From NCBI GenBank assembly GCA_028873795.1, contig JAPPNP010000013.1, forward strand, positions 1-47,903: DNA of 47,903 bases, in the 5' to 3' direction. Under the pieces are notes generated by a model. It worked only from the letters and a program-made list of their open reading frames with translations, did no database searches and was not told the origin of the DNA. The stretch is from Chloroflexota bacterium (GTDB lineage Bacteria > Chloroflexota > UBA11872). A program made the translations under genes and the position numbers. Below are positions 6,929 through 14,958 of this stretch, piece by piece; position 1 is the first letter of the stretch; each line of letters opens with the position of its first letter.

Positions 6929-8221
6929 CTACGCCTCGGGCACGGTCAGCGGCGCGAGCATTTCGTCGGTGATGTAGCGCCCGAGCCCGAACAGCTTGCG
7001 GTCGGAGTACCAAAGGATGCGCTCGCCCTCGCGCTCCGTGAGGCTGGAATACATCGACAGCCACGGTCGGTAGTGCGGCGCCACGCCCACGCCATCGGTG
7101 TCGAAGAGTTGGAGCGGCTCGCTGAACCACAAGGGCTGATGCGCGTTGGGGCGGAACTCCCCGACGGCGAGGAACTGCGGCCGCCGGCTGTCGCTGTTGA
7201 GCGGCCCGAAGCCGTTGTAGCCCCAGCCGTCGTGATTCTGCAGGAGCTGGATGTAGCGCCCGTCGTGCAGCCGGTAGAGCGGCGTGGGCGAGACCGGGTT
7301 CTCCATCGGCGCGCCGCCGTCGCGGAACCGCAACATCTCGCTCGGCCGCCACGAGTGGCCGTCGTCGGCAGACACCGTGTACCAGATCTGCCCGTTGGGC
7401 GTGCGCATGCTGGCGAACAGGCGTCCGTCGGGCAGCAGCACCAGGCCCGGCTCCTGGCAAAAGGAGTAGCCGGCGGTGTACTCGGTGTCGAACATGACCG
7501 GTGACGAAACCAGGTCGTCGCTGTCGGGAAGCCACGTCAGCTCCAGGTCGCGCGGGTCCGGCTCGTCGTCGATGTTCTCGAAGCGCAGGAACTCCACGTG
7601 GCAGTCACCGACGCCCCGCGGCGCTTTGGCGGAGGCCGGCGTGCGGCGCCGGACGCGCTCGGAGGTCCAACGGGTGATGCCCACGATATGTTTGTTGTTG
7701 CGATCGCGAATCGGCTTCTGCCACACGATGCACGAGGCGCCGGCCTTGGGATCCGGCAGGTCGAACCGGGTGTGCCGGAAGGGGATTTGCACGTTGCCGT
7801 CCACCCACGTGCGCCCGTCGTCGTCCGAAACCTTGCACTCCAGGAACGCGTTGGTATAGCTGTCGCCCAGGCCCGTGCTGCGGTTGTAGAAGCAATAGAT
7901 GCGCCCGTTTTCGCTCATCACCGGGAACCCGAACGACGCGACCTGGCCGGGGTAGCGGCCCGGACCCGCCAGCACGTCGGGGCCGGTCCACGTGCGGCCG
8001 CCGTCCTCGCTGCGACGGACCATGATCGACTCGTCGGCGGCGTGCTCCTCCGTGCAGTAGGTCCAGATGGCCAGCAGCGCGCCCTCGCGCGTGAGGCTGA
8101 CCAGCACGTGGTCCACCGACTCCTGCCACTCCGGCGGCGCGGGCGGCAGGAAGAACACCAGATCGGGGTTGGTGCGCCGCCAATCGTCCGAATAGGTCTG
8201 GTGCTGGGTCTCGTCAATCAT
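6929..8221 (-). CDS. BNR/Asp-box sialidase-like beta-propeller protein
   Basis: 430 residues of the sialidase superfamily. Three Asp-boxes are visible: SEDGGRTW (71-78), SDDDGRTW (132-139) and SADDGHSW (284-291). Such six-bladed propellers act as exo-glycosidases or lyases, but I cannot assign the sialidase arginine triad, so the substrate is open. No signal peptide is seen, suggesting a cytoplasmic enzyme. The start ATG at 8221 is chosen over an upstream GTG because AAAGGAGG precedes it; -10-like TATGAT is at 8296-8301. It is a clear paralogue of 14959-16296 (shared IWY.VS.DDG.SW and EMLRF..GG..P). Confidence 0.85.
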   Translation of the reverse strand: MIDETQHQTYSDDWRRTNPDLVFFLPPAPPEWQESVDHVLVSLTREGALLAIWTYCTEEHAADESIMVRRSEDGGRTWTGPDVLAGPGRYPGQVASFGFPVMSENGRIYCFYNRSTGLGDSYTNAFLECKVSDDDGRTWVDGNVQIPFRHTRFDLPDPKAGASCIVWQKPIRDRNNKHIVGITRWTSERVRRRTPASAKAPRGVGDCHVEFLRFENIDDEPDPRDLELTWLPDSDDLVSSPVMFDTEYTAGYSFCQEPGLVLLPDGRLFASMRTPNGQIWYTVSADDGHSWRPSEMLRFRDGGAPMENPVSPTPLYRLHDGRYIQLLQNHDGWGYNGFGPLNSDSRRPQFLAVGEFRPNAHQPLWFSEPLQLFDTDGVGVAPHYRPWLSMYSSLTEREGERILWYSDRKLFGLGRYITDEMLAPLTVPEA

Positions 8222-8295
8222 CACCGCGCGCCTCCTTTGTCCGGGCGCCGTCCCCAACGTCTGAGGTCGAGTCCCGGTCCAGCGGCGAGTGCGGG

Positions 8296-8301
8296 ATCAT
8301 A
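8296..8301 (-). promoter_or_regulatory. -10-like TATGAT for the BNR gene
   Basis: TATGAT on the minus strand (5 of 6 to consensus) is 75 nt upstream of the ATG at 8221, in the gap before the membrane-protein gene. No -35 match is seen. Promoter inference only. Confidence 0.35.
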
Positions 8302-8332
8302 GCCCACGCCCGCGGCGGCGGCCGCTCCGTCG

Positions 8333-9058
8333 CTAGACCGCGCGGAGCTCCTGCGCCGCGCGGCGCTCGCGCGCCTGTCGTACCTGCAAGTCCTTGCGCG
8401 CGATCCGTGCCTGCGTCGCCACCTCGGCCTGCCGTCGTTCCCGCCAAACTTCCGCGAGCCCGCCGTAGAACAACAGGTAGGTGATCCCATGGAGCAGCAC
8501 GAACCACTGCTGGACCGAGAGGAAGCGGCGGAATCCGGTGAAATTGAGCACCACGAGGGCCGACATCCCGGTCGGTATGCCGTAGGCCATCCGCACCAGG
8601 CCGCTCATGATGATGAACAGCAGCGGCATCTGCGCGCCCTCGATGCGCCGCAGCGGAATGGCGACGGCCGCGTGCAGCAGGCCGCTCAGAAAGGCCCAGG
8701 TCCCAGCGAGCCCGACGTAGGCGGCCGCAGGGACGACGGTGTCGGACCACACCACCAGCCACAACACGAAGCCGGCGATTCCCGCGACAGCTCCCAGCGC
8801 GGCGTCAGTCAGGATCAAACCGCGCGCCGGCCGGAACTCGCGCACGCCCAGCGCCACGGCCAGCGCCAGCGCGCCGTCCGCGAGCGCAAAGACGCCGAAG
8901 ACGATGGCCGGCGGCGCCTTCAGGTCCTCGGGCCACAGCAGTCCGATCTGCGTGTTGGCGTAGAGCAGTGGCACCACGGCGCGCACCAGGAGCAGCCACC
9001 ACCGGGATCGTGGAACCGCGACCGCCCGCACGACGGTGGCCGAAGCTTCAGCCATCAT
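8333..9058 (-). CDS. Multi-pass membrane protein, HdeD/DUF308-like
   Basis: 241 residues with about six to seven hydrophobic helices and a charged C-terminal tail (about 40 residues, rich in Arg, Glu and Gln). The FGVFALADGALAL segment and the following R.FRPAR pattern resemble HdeD/DUF308 membrane proteins. The same segment occurs in the C-terminal half of the protein at 12028-13266, so the two are paralogues. Function unknown. The start is uncertain: ATG at 9058 (tandem with 9055) is preferred; a GTG at 9073 is in frame; none has a clear Shine-Dalgarno. It is divergent from the PhyH gene. Confidence 0.72.
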   Translation of the reverse strand: MMAEASATVVRAVAVPRSRWWLLLVRAVVPLLYANTQIGLLWPEDLKAPPAIVFGVFALADGALALAVALGVREFRPARGLILTDAALGAVAGIAGFVLWLVVWSDTVVPAAAYVGLAGTWAFLSGLLHAAVAIPLRRIEGAQMPLLFIIMSGLVRMAYGIPTGMSALVVLNFTGFRRFLSVQQWFVLLHGITYLLFYGGLAEVWRERRQAEVATQARIARKDLQVRQARERRAAQELRAV

Positions 9059-9085
9059 TTGGGACGCCGGCACGTCGATGGGCGG

Positions 9086-9091
9086 TAGACT
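9086..9091 (+). promoter_or_regulatory. -10-like TAGACT for the PhyH gene
   Basis: TAGACT is 27 nt before the ATG at 9118 and is identical to the elements at 6158-6163 and 39985-39990. No -35 consensus is seen. Promoter inference. Confidence 0.4.
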
Positions 9092-9117
9092 CTGGGGTCG
9101 CGGCCAGAGGTGTGCGC

Positions 9118-9894
9118 ATGGAAACGCTGACGCAGGAACAAGTCGACGCCTTCAACGAGCTCGGCTACCTGAGGCTGGAAAGAGTCTTCGACGCCGAAAC
9201 CGTTGCCCGCCAATCGGAAGAGTTGGAGCGGCTCATGCAAGAGTGGGCCACCAAGGGTCCGGGGTGGAAGGGGCCATGGCGGCAAGCATATATGACCGCC
9301 GAGGAAGACCAACGTGCGAGATTAGACATTCTTGGCGGTCTTCCCGGCTATTCCGCGGAGTTCTTCCGCGCCGTCACCGATGACAAGCTGGTGGGCGCAG
9401 TGGCGGATCTTCTCGGCACCGGCGTCGAATACCACCACACCATGCTGCACGCGAAGGGCCCCGAGATGGGCACGCCGTTCCCGATGCACCAGGACTATCC
9501 GTTCTACGCGCATGAGGGGCCCGGTTACATCGACGCGCTGCTGCACATCGACGACGCCACCGAGGCCAACGGCTGCCTGAAGTTTCTCCCCGGAAGCCAC
9601 AAGCTCGGTCCGCTGGAGCACATCGGGCGCGTTGACTCCAAGGACACGCGACCGCACCTGCCGGTAGACGAATACCGCTTGGCGGACGCCGTGCCCGTGC
9701 CGGCCAACGCCGGCGACGTGGTTTTCATGAGCTACCTGACCATCCACGGCTCGGATCCGAACCGCACCGATGGGTGGCGGCGCCTCGTCCGCACCGGCTA
9801 CCGCGATCCGCAGAACGTGCAAACCGGCGGACACAACTCCGGCGCCAACGGCATTGTTCTGCGCGGCCAGAAGCGCAACCTGGCGTTCGCGTAG
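9118..9894 (+). CDS. Phytanoyl-CoA dioxygenase (PhyH) family oxygenase
   Basis: 258 residues of the Fe(II)/2-oxoglutarate dioxygenase fold. The iron triad is His124-x-Asp126 (MHQDYPFY) and His210 (LTIHGSDPN), with Arg221/222 placed to bind 2-oxoglutarate. The protein hydroxylates an unknown small organic substrate in the cytoplasm. ATG at 9118 is chosen because AGAGGT lies 6 nt upstream and the family N-terminus (LTQEQVDAFNELGYLRL) begins here; 50 codons of upstream open frame are rejected. Two other PhyH proteins are at 33799 and 34723. Confidence 0.92.
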   Translation: METLTQEQVDAFNELGYLRLERVFDAETVARQSEELERLMQEWATKGPGWKGPWRQAYMTAEEDQRARLDILGGLPGYSAEFFRAVTDDKLVGAVADLLGTGVEYHHTMLHAKGPEMGTPFPMHQDYPFYAHEGPGYIDALLHIDDATEANGCLKFLPGSHKLGPLEHIGRVDSKDTRPHLPVDEYRLADAVPVPANAGDVVFMSYLTIHGSDPNRTDGWRRLVRTGYRDPQNVQTGGHNSGANGIVLRGQKRNLAFA

Positions 9895-9909
9895 CGGTCA
9901 AGACTGGAT

Positions 9910-9931
9910 CCCGGGCTGCGTGCAGCCCGGG
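9910..9931. terminator. 10-bp hairpin between convergent genes
   Basis: CCCGGGCTGC (9910-9919) pairs perfectly with GCAGCCCGGG (9922-9931). It lies 15 nt after the PhyH stop and before the convergent PD-(D/E)XK stop. There is no T-run, so it may be a bidirectional terminator, a mRNA end stabiliser or a repeat element. Confidence 0.5.
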
Positions 9932-9945
9932 CCACCGGCCACGAA

Positions 9946-11010
9946 TTAGGGCGTTTCAGGTGGCTGAAACCCAGGGTTGATCTTCTGTCCAATTCTCTCC
10001 AGCTGAGCGACCACGCCGTCCAGCACGGCGTCATACTCGACACCCACCGGCAGGTGAATCTCAACGTAGGCCACGTCGCTGGGCAATCCGAGCGCTCGGC
10101 GCGCTGCGTCAAAGTCAACGGTTAGTTTTCGGCCGGCCCTCCCAGGGCCCTTGCCGAGCTGAAGCCAGAGCGGCGTATCGCCGAATTGGGCCCAGCGCTT
10201 GAAGTTGACGCCAAACCAAACATGGGCGCCGCAAAGCAGGAAAAAGTGTCCGTAGAAGTGCTTCCCCGCCGAGCCGCCTCCGTCATCCGTTATCCAACCA
10301 GCTTCACGCCCCCGGGCAGTCGCGTCGTCCACCAGGCGCGGCAAGCCAAGCAGGCGGCGCGGAATCTTAGGGCCGAGCTCTTCGGATTGAATCGGCAGGA
10401 ATGCTTCGTCGTCCATCCGGTTCGCGAGCCCCAGCAGCTGGCGAATGTCCAATGCCGTCGCCGAATCGCCGGCCGCGCTCGCCCGAACGGCCATAGCGCC
10501 AAGCAATGCCGCCCAGCTGGTGAGCATCAATCGGCATTCACCACCGTCGATGACGGCACTCTTGAGATCCGACGCCTCAGACACCTCAACTTCCGCCGCC
10601 TCGGCCCGCCGCCGCACTTCGTCCCAGAGCGTCTCGAGCCTGGCCGCCGGGGCGACAAACAGGAGTGCGGAGGGGCCGGTCGCATCGCTCTTAATCAAGC
10701 GCTTGAGGTACGCGTTCGGCTGGCCGGGCTGGAGTCCAGCCCAGAACTTCACTTCGATGAGCAGACGCTCCCTGCCGTGCTCATCAAAGCCGGCGAGGTC
10801 CGGGCGGCCTCCCTTCTCGTCGCTGACCTCGGTCTCTACCCGTGCGATAGCGCCGATTTGAGAACCGCCGGAGCGGAGCACATCCCGCAGGGCACCTCTG
10901 CACGCCGCCGACCGGGACAAGATGTACCCGAGGGCTTCGATCGCCGTGTTCTCGGTGCTGTGTGTGACCCGTGGAACCAGGTATGCGAGCAACGTCGAAT
11001 CGACGGCCAT
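9946..11010 (-). CDS. PD-(D/E)XK nuclease-like protein
   Basis: 354 residues. The N-terminal domain has the restriction-endonuclease-like signature: Glu20 in STENTAIEAL, Asp71 in GRPDLAGF, then Glu86-Val-Lys88 in LLIEVKFW. These would bind metal and cut DNA. The rest (about 180-354) is unassigned. Stand-alone proteins of this type are often annotated hypothetical; some belong to defence or restriction systems, but no methylase or partner is adjacent. ATG with AGGAGG 9 nt upstream. It follows the aldolase gene by 32 nt on the same strand. Confidence 0.72.
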   Translation of the reverse strand: MAVDSTLLAYLVPRVTHSTENTAIEALGYILSRSAACRGALRDVLRSGGSQIGAIARVETEVSDEKGGRPDLAGFDEHGRERLLIEVKFWAGLQPGQPNAYLKRLIKSDATGPSALLFVAPAARLETLWDEVRRRAEAAEVEVSEASDLKSAVIDGGECRLMLTSWAALLGAMAVRASAAGDSATALDIRQLLGLANRMDDEAFLPIQSEELGPKIPRRLLGLPRLVDDATARGREAGWITDDGGGSAGKHFYGHFFLLCGAHVWFGVNFKRWAQFGDTPLWLQLGKGPGRAGRKLTVDFDAARRALGLPSDVAYVEIHLPVGVEYDAVLDGVVAQLERIGQKINPGFQPPETP

Positions 11011-11042
11011 AACTTCCGCCCTCCTACAAGCTCAGCGGCCCA

Positions 11043-11954
11043 TTACTCGACCGTCGCGCTGCCGAACACCTCGATCAGCTTGTCCCGCACCTTGTCGACG
11101 ACGTCGGGCTCCGGGTGCGGATAGGCGTGCCCCAGCAAGTTGTTCGGGTAGAGGCCCTGCAGGTGGATTGCCGCCTTGAGCGACGCCAGCCAGTTCTGGC
11201 TCGAGGCCCACTTGAGCCACGGGTCCTCGTACTTGAAGACGAACTCCCACGCCTCGTCCGTGCGGCCGGACGCCAGGTGGTCGTAGAACTCGTTGGCCAG
11301 GCGCGGCCGAATTGGCGCGATCGGGCATAGGTAGGCCGCTGAGCCCAGCGGGTATCCGAACATGAAGTTGCGCATCTGGCCGCCGCTGATGACGCCAAAG
11401 TCTTCATTCGAGGTGCCGCGTATCAGCTCGTAGTAGTCGTAGAACGGATGCCCGTCGTTTTTGATGCCGATCATGTTGGGCCGCGCGGCCAGCTCGATGG
11501 CCGCGTCCAGCGGGAAGTTGGGTCCCGACAGCAGCAGCATCGGCACGTCCGCGGCGTCCTGCACCAGGTCGAAGTAGCGCACCACGACCTCGCGGCTCAG
11601 CGTGAGCCAGCTGCTGAACTGCAGCTTGACGGCGTCGGCGCCCACGCGGTCGGCGTGGACCAGGAACTCGCGCGTCACGGAGGGCTTCCACAGCCCGGAC
11701 GAGGCGATGAATACCGACCGTCCCTGGTTGGCCTCGGCCACCACGGCGGTAAGGCGCCAGATCTCGTCGTCGCTCAGGCTGGCGAACTCACTGCTGCCGG
11801 CGGTGAGCATGAGGATCGGCGTGCCCTCGGCGGCAAGCCAATCCACGTAGCGCGCAATCGACGGATAGTCGGGAGTGCCGTCGAAGTTGAAGCACAAGTT
11901 GATTGGAACGACCGGGCCCTTCATCCGCGCGACCACGTCTTGTCCGCGACTCAT
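11043..11954 (-). CDS. Dihydrodipicolinate synthase/N-acetylneuraminate lyase family aldolase
   Basis: 303 residues of the DapA/NanA class I aldolase TIM barrel. The Schiff-base lysine is Lys165 (IGIKNDG), and TAGSSE (51-56) corresponds to the carboxylate-binding loop. The usual catalytic tyrosine of the YNxP motif appears replaced (PMLLLSGPNFP, 138-148; Leu142 aligns with it by eye). It probably adds or splits pyruvate from a sugar acid, possibly with altered chemistry. It starts at ATG 11954; a second ATG at residue 11 is possible. Not a lysine biosynthesis gene by context. Confidence 0.83.
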   Translation of the reverse strand: MSRGQDVVARMKGPVVPINLCFNFDGTPDYPSIARYVDWLAAEGTPILMLTAGSSEFASLSDDEIWRLTAVVAEANQGRSVFIASSGLWKPSVTREFLVHADRVGADAVKLQFSSWLTLSREVVVRYFDLVQDAADVPMLLLSGPNFPLDAAIELAARPNMIGIKNDGHPFYDYYELIRGTSNEDFGVISGGQMRNFMFGYPLGSAAYLCPIAPIRPRLANEFYDHLASGRTDEAWEFVFKYEDPWLKWASSQNWLASLKAAIHLQGLYPNNLLGHAYPHPEPDVVDKVRDKLIEVFGSATVE

Positions 11955-12027
11955 GCCTGCCCCCGAATACCTTCACGCGACATCCGGCGCGCAGTGTGAC
12001 ACCGGCATGCGGCCCGGACCAATGACC

Positions 12028-13266
12028 CTAGGTACGCGCCGAGCGCCCCGCCGCTTCGAACTCGGATCGCGGCCACTCGCGCAACACATTGCCGAGGAGC
12101 ACGTAGAGCATCGCCGTCAGCACCACCACCGCCATCAGAATCACGCTCTGCGCGTAGGCCAGTCGCACGACCTCGGACGCGGCGGCGGCCTCGACGCCGT
12201 AGACGAGCCGTGTCACCGCGACAAAAATCGTGTAGAGGATGATCAGGTGCGCCGAATCGCCGTGGCGCATGGCGAACGCCACCAAGAACTGCGCTCCGGC
12301 CGTGAGCACCGCCCACACGCCAACCAGCCCATAGAACAACTCGATTGGCATTGGGCGGCCCAAGCCGAACGAGATGCCGGCGGCGAGGAGCCCGATCACA
12401 ATCGATACCGCGGCTTCGATTCGCAGCAGCCGTCGGGCCGGCGCGAAGGCGCGGCTGGAGTCTGCCAATACCAACAGCAGCGCACCGTCAGCCAGGGCAA
12501 ACATGCCGAACATGAATGCGGCGTCGGTTCGCTCCGCGGGCTCGATCCACAGTTGAGTGAGCACGGCCCCGCCGTAGGCGAGGATCAACACCGCGCGTCC
12601 ATAGACCGTGCGCCACGCCCGCGCGCGTTCGGGGAGGCGGCGCCGGGCGCTCGGCGGGGGGCTCACTCGTTGCGACGACCCGTCGTTCCCGCGAGGCGTG
12701 AGAAATTTGTGCCAGAACTCAGGCAGCCCATCCACCATCCGGGGAAACACGCGCCCGGCCCATGGCTCGACCAGGCGCCGCAGCGCGGTCGCGCCGATGA
12801 CCGCCGCGACCATCGCGAACACAACGACGAATGCGGCGCTGGCGACGGCCCACAACGTGCCGGCCAGCATGGCCAGTCCGAAGCCCTGCGGACGAACCTC
12901 CGCCGGTATGAGCAGCGCCCGCTCCCCGATTTGCCAGTCCACCCCCAAGCCGACGAAGGCGTCCAGCCACGCCACGAGCCCGGTGACGAAGCCAATCGTC
13001 ACCGCCAGACCGGCGGCCCAGGAAATGCCGGCGCGAAGTCGGAAGAGCAGCCCCCAGATCCAGCCGGCCAGCAGCAACCCAAAGACGACGGTCTGAAGGC
13101 CGATACCGAGGGCAAACGTGTCGCCCGCGAGCACGGCCGGCAGCAGGCCGACTTGGTGAATCCAAGCGGCGGCGATCACGAGCCCGGCAATTGCGCCGAT
13201 TCGGAATCCCGGCCAGCCCCTCAGGCGGTCGGTGAGGTCGTAGTTCTCGGCTAGGTCGTAGCCCAT
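12028..13266 (-). CDS. Large multi-pass membrane protein with HdeD/DUF308-like C-terminal half
   Basis: 412 residues. The N-terminal half (about 15-185) has about five hydrophobic helices, followed by a basic cytoplasmic loop (about 190-225). The C-terminal half (about 225-400) has six, including FGMFALADGALLLVLADSS and PARRLLRIEA. The latter matches the shorter membrane protein at 8333-9058 segment by segment. Function unknown; no transporter motif is seen. ATG start, weak ribosome site. It is 73 nt upstream of the aldolase gene on the same strand. Confidence 0.75.
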   Translation of the reverse strand: MGYDLAENYDLTDRLRGWPGFRIGAIAGLVIAAAWIHQVGLLPAVLAGDTFALGIGLQTVVFGLLLAGWIWGLLFRLRAGISWAAGLAVTIGFVTGLVAWLDAFVGLGVDWQIGERALLIPAEVRPQGFGLAMLAGTLWAVASAAFVVVFAMVAAVIGATALRRLVEPWAGRVFPRMVDGLPEFWHKFLTPRGNDGSSQRVSPPPSARRRLPERARAWRTVYGRAVLILAYGGAVLTQLWIEPAERTDAAFMFGMFALADGALLLVLADSSRAFAPARRLLRIEAAVSIVIGLLAAGISFGLGRPMPIELFYGLVGVWAVLTAGAQFLVAFAMRHGDSAHLIILYTIFVAVTRLVYGVEAAAASEVVRLAYAQSVILMAVVVLTAMLYVLLGNVLREWPRSEFEAAGRSART

Positions 13267-13367
13267 CGCCGGCGCTCGTTACGTCTCTCAATCCTTAACG
13301 TGCTCAAGTCTCGCAATCCGGACGCCCCTACATGCAAGAATGCCGCCCCGGTTTCTTGAGATCGCCA

Positions 13368-13835
13368 ATGCCTCCCAGCGCCCCCACCGTCGGCCACGTC
13401 GGCCTAGTGGTCCGGAACTTGGACCGTATGCGCGATTTCTACGCGCGCGTGGTTGGGCTGCGAGAGACCCGGACCGCGATGATCGAGGGTGAGCACATCG
13501 ACGAACTGACCGGGCTATCCAGCGTCAAGCTCGAAGCCGTGTTCCTGGGCACGGTGGAGCGTCCCGAAGCCTTGGAGCTCCTCAAGTACCACCATCACCC
13601 CGACGCAAGCCCCGCCCGTGGACCATCGGGCGCCGGACCCAATCACGTGCAGTTCGTGGTTGACGAGTTGGACCCGATCGTCGACGCGCTGCGTGCCGAG
13701 GGGCTCGACGTGTGGGGCGGCCCGGTGGACTGGCCTCGCCTCTGGCGCCGCGTGCTCTACGCCAAGGACCCAGACGGCAACGTGGTGGAGTTCAACGAGC
13801 GGCTGCCCGACGTGCGACACCCCGGCGACAGTTAG
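13368..13835 (+). CDS. VOC (glyoxalase/dioxygenase) family protein
   Basis: 155 residues with two beta-alpha-beta-beta-beta modules. Probable metal ligands are His10 (GHVGLVV), Glu70, His93 (NHVQFVV) and Glu141 (DPDGNVVEFNE). The family includes glyoxalase I, ring-cleaving dioxygenases and epimerases; the precise reaction is not readable. ATG at 13368 is preferred over 13332 because GHVGLVV starts 8 residues later, as in relatives. It is convergent with the isomerase operon across a stem-loop pair. Confidence 0.85.
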   Translation: MPPSAPTVGHVGLVVRNLDRMRDFYARVVGLRETRTAMIEGEHIDELTGLSSVKLEAVFLGTVERPEALELLKYHHHPDASPARGPSGAGPNHVQFVVDELDPIVDALRAEGLDVWGGPVDWPRLWRRVLYAKDPDGNVVEFNERLPDVRHPGDS

Positions 13836-13843
13836 GCGAATGA

Positions 13844-13866
13844 GGGCAGCCACAAGGGCTGCCCCT
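13844..13866. terminator. GTAGGGGC-type stem-loop, reverse orientation
   Basis: GGGCAGCC (13844-13851), loop ACAAG, GGCTGCCC (13857-13864), then CTAC. Read on the minus strand it is the GTAGGGGC element. It sits 9 nt after the VOC stop between convergent genes, a natural place for a bidirectional terminator. Confidence 0.55.
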
Positions 13867-13907
13867 ACGACCCCGATTCCCGGCCGCCCGCACAACCCCA
13901 ATCCGGT

Positions 13908-13932
13908 GTAGGGGCGCCCCTGGTGGGCGCCC
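13908..13932. terminator. GTAGGGGC-type stem-loop, forward orientation
   Basis: GTAGGGGC leads into GGGCGCCC (13912-13919), loop CTGGT and GGGCGCCC (13925-13932). With the copy at 13844 it makes a head-to-head pair in the convergent gap. A terminator or repeat role is inferred. Confidence 0.55.
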
Positions 13933-13967
13933 GTCCGCGGTATTCGGGTTATCCGGGTATGCCGCAC

Positions 13968-14951
13968 CTACCGCGCCCGGCGCAGCGCCTCCCACAACAT
14001 CTCCTGCGTCGCGAGGATGTCCTGGTCGCCCATCGCCTCGCGGAACGACGCGTCGTCGAGGGCGTCCAGCACGCGCAGCATGAAGTGGATGTTGTGGACC
14101 TGTTGCGCGGCGTTCAGCGCCGAGTCGACCTGCCACCAGAAGCAGTCGATGCCCAGGAATCCTTGGTAGTCGGCCTCGCGCAGCCAGTAGAGCAGCTCGA
14201 GGCACTCCCAGAAGTGGTGGCTCGCGAAGATCGTGCCGATGTCGATCGGCAGCTGCGTGTCGTTCAGGTGCAGATGGTGCAGCCGACCCACGCGCGCGGC
14301 GTCCCAGGCGGCCTGGCCCAGGTTCTCGTGGCTGAGCAGCGTGTGCGCCACTTCGAGTTGGGCGCCGAGGTTCGGCCGCCCGACCTCTTTGGCCAGGTCC
14401 AGCGTGGCGGCCATCGAGCCGATGTTGGACCAGCCTTTCGGCGTGTGGATGCGGTACTCCAGCGCCACCAGCAGGTCGCCGGCCGCGTCGCAGATCTCCC
14501 GCAGCGCCTCTACGGTGAATCGGCGCGCGCGACGAAAGTCCTGCTGGAACGGATAGTCCGGTCCATCGAGGGCGGTGAACAGGTAGACGCCCCGCGCATC
14601 GAGCGCCCGCGCCACCTCGATCGAGTACAGCGCCATTTCGATCGCCTCGCGTCGGTCGGCGGCTTCCGGCGATGTCCACAGCGCCTTGGGGAACCCGCGC
14701 GCGACCGTTTCGCCGTGCGACACCATGGCGCAGACCAACCCGCGCTCGTCGAGCCGCCGCTTCACGTGCGCGGCGTTCTCGAGCGTGACGGTCGTGCGGC
14801 TGAAACACTCCACACCCTCGACGTCCGGCACGCCGTCCATGTGCCGGAAGGCCGCGTCGATCTCCGCGTTCGACGGCCCGTCGACGTGCTGCGTCGAAAA
14901 GTGGCGGTAGAGGCCATCGGAGAACCGCAGCCGCCACGCGCGGTTGCTCAC
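13968..14951 (-). CDS. Xylose isomerase-like TIM-barrel protein
   Basis: 327 residues of the AP-endonuclease-2/xylose-isomerase-like barrel. Candidate metal ligands are Glu165 (ALEYRIHT), Glu200 (AQLEVAHT), His228-x-x-Asp231 (HLHLND) and Asp269 (GIDCF). It would isomerise or epimerise a sugar or sugar acid in the cytoplasm. It resembles L-rhamnose/sugar isomerases in layout but the substrate is open. GTG start at 14951, 7 nt after the preceding BNR stop, so it is the third gene of an operon with an HpaI aldolase and a sialidase-like protein. Confidence 0.83.
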   Translation of the reverse strand: MSNRAWRLRFSDGLYRHFSTQHVDGPSNAEIDAAFRHMDGVPDVEGVECFSRTTVTLENAAHVKRRLDERGLVCAMVSHGETVARGFPKALWTSPEAADRREAIEMALYSIEVARALDARGVYLFTALDGPDYPFQQDFRRARRFTVEALREICDAAGDLLVALEYRIHTPKGWSNIGSMAATLDLAKEVGRPNLGAQLEVAHTLLSHENLGQAAWDAARVGRLHHLHLNDTQLPIDIGTIFASHHFWECLELLYWLREADYQGFLGIDCFWWQVDSALNAAQQVHNIHFMLRVLDALDDASFREAMGDQDILATQEMLWEALRRAR

Positions 14952-14958
14952 TGCGGAC

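Noticed and set aside
11875-13254. 459-residue open frame on the plus strand
   Set aside because: Antisense to the large membrane protein; very polar, His/Arg/Gln-rich shadow composition.
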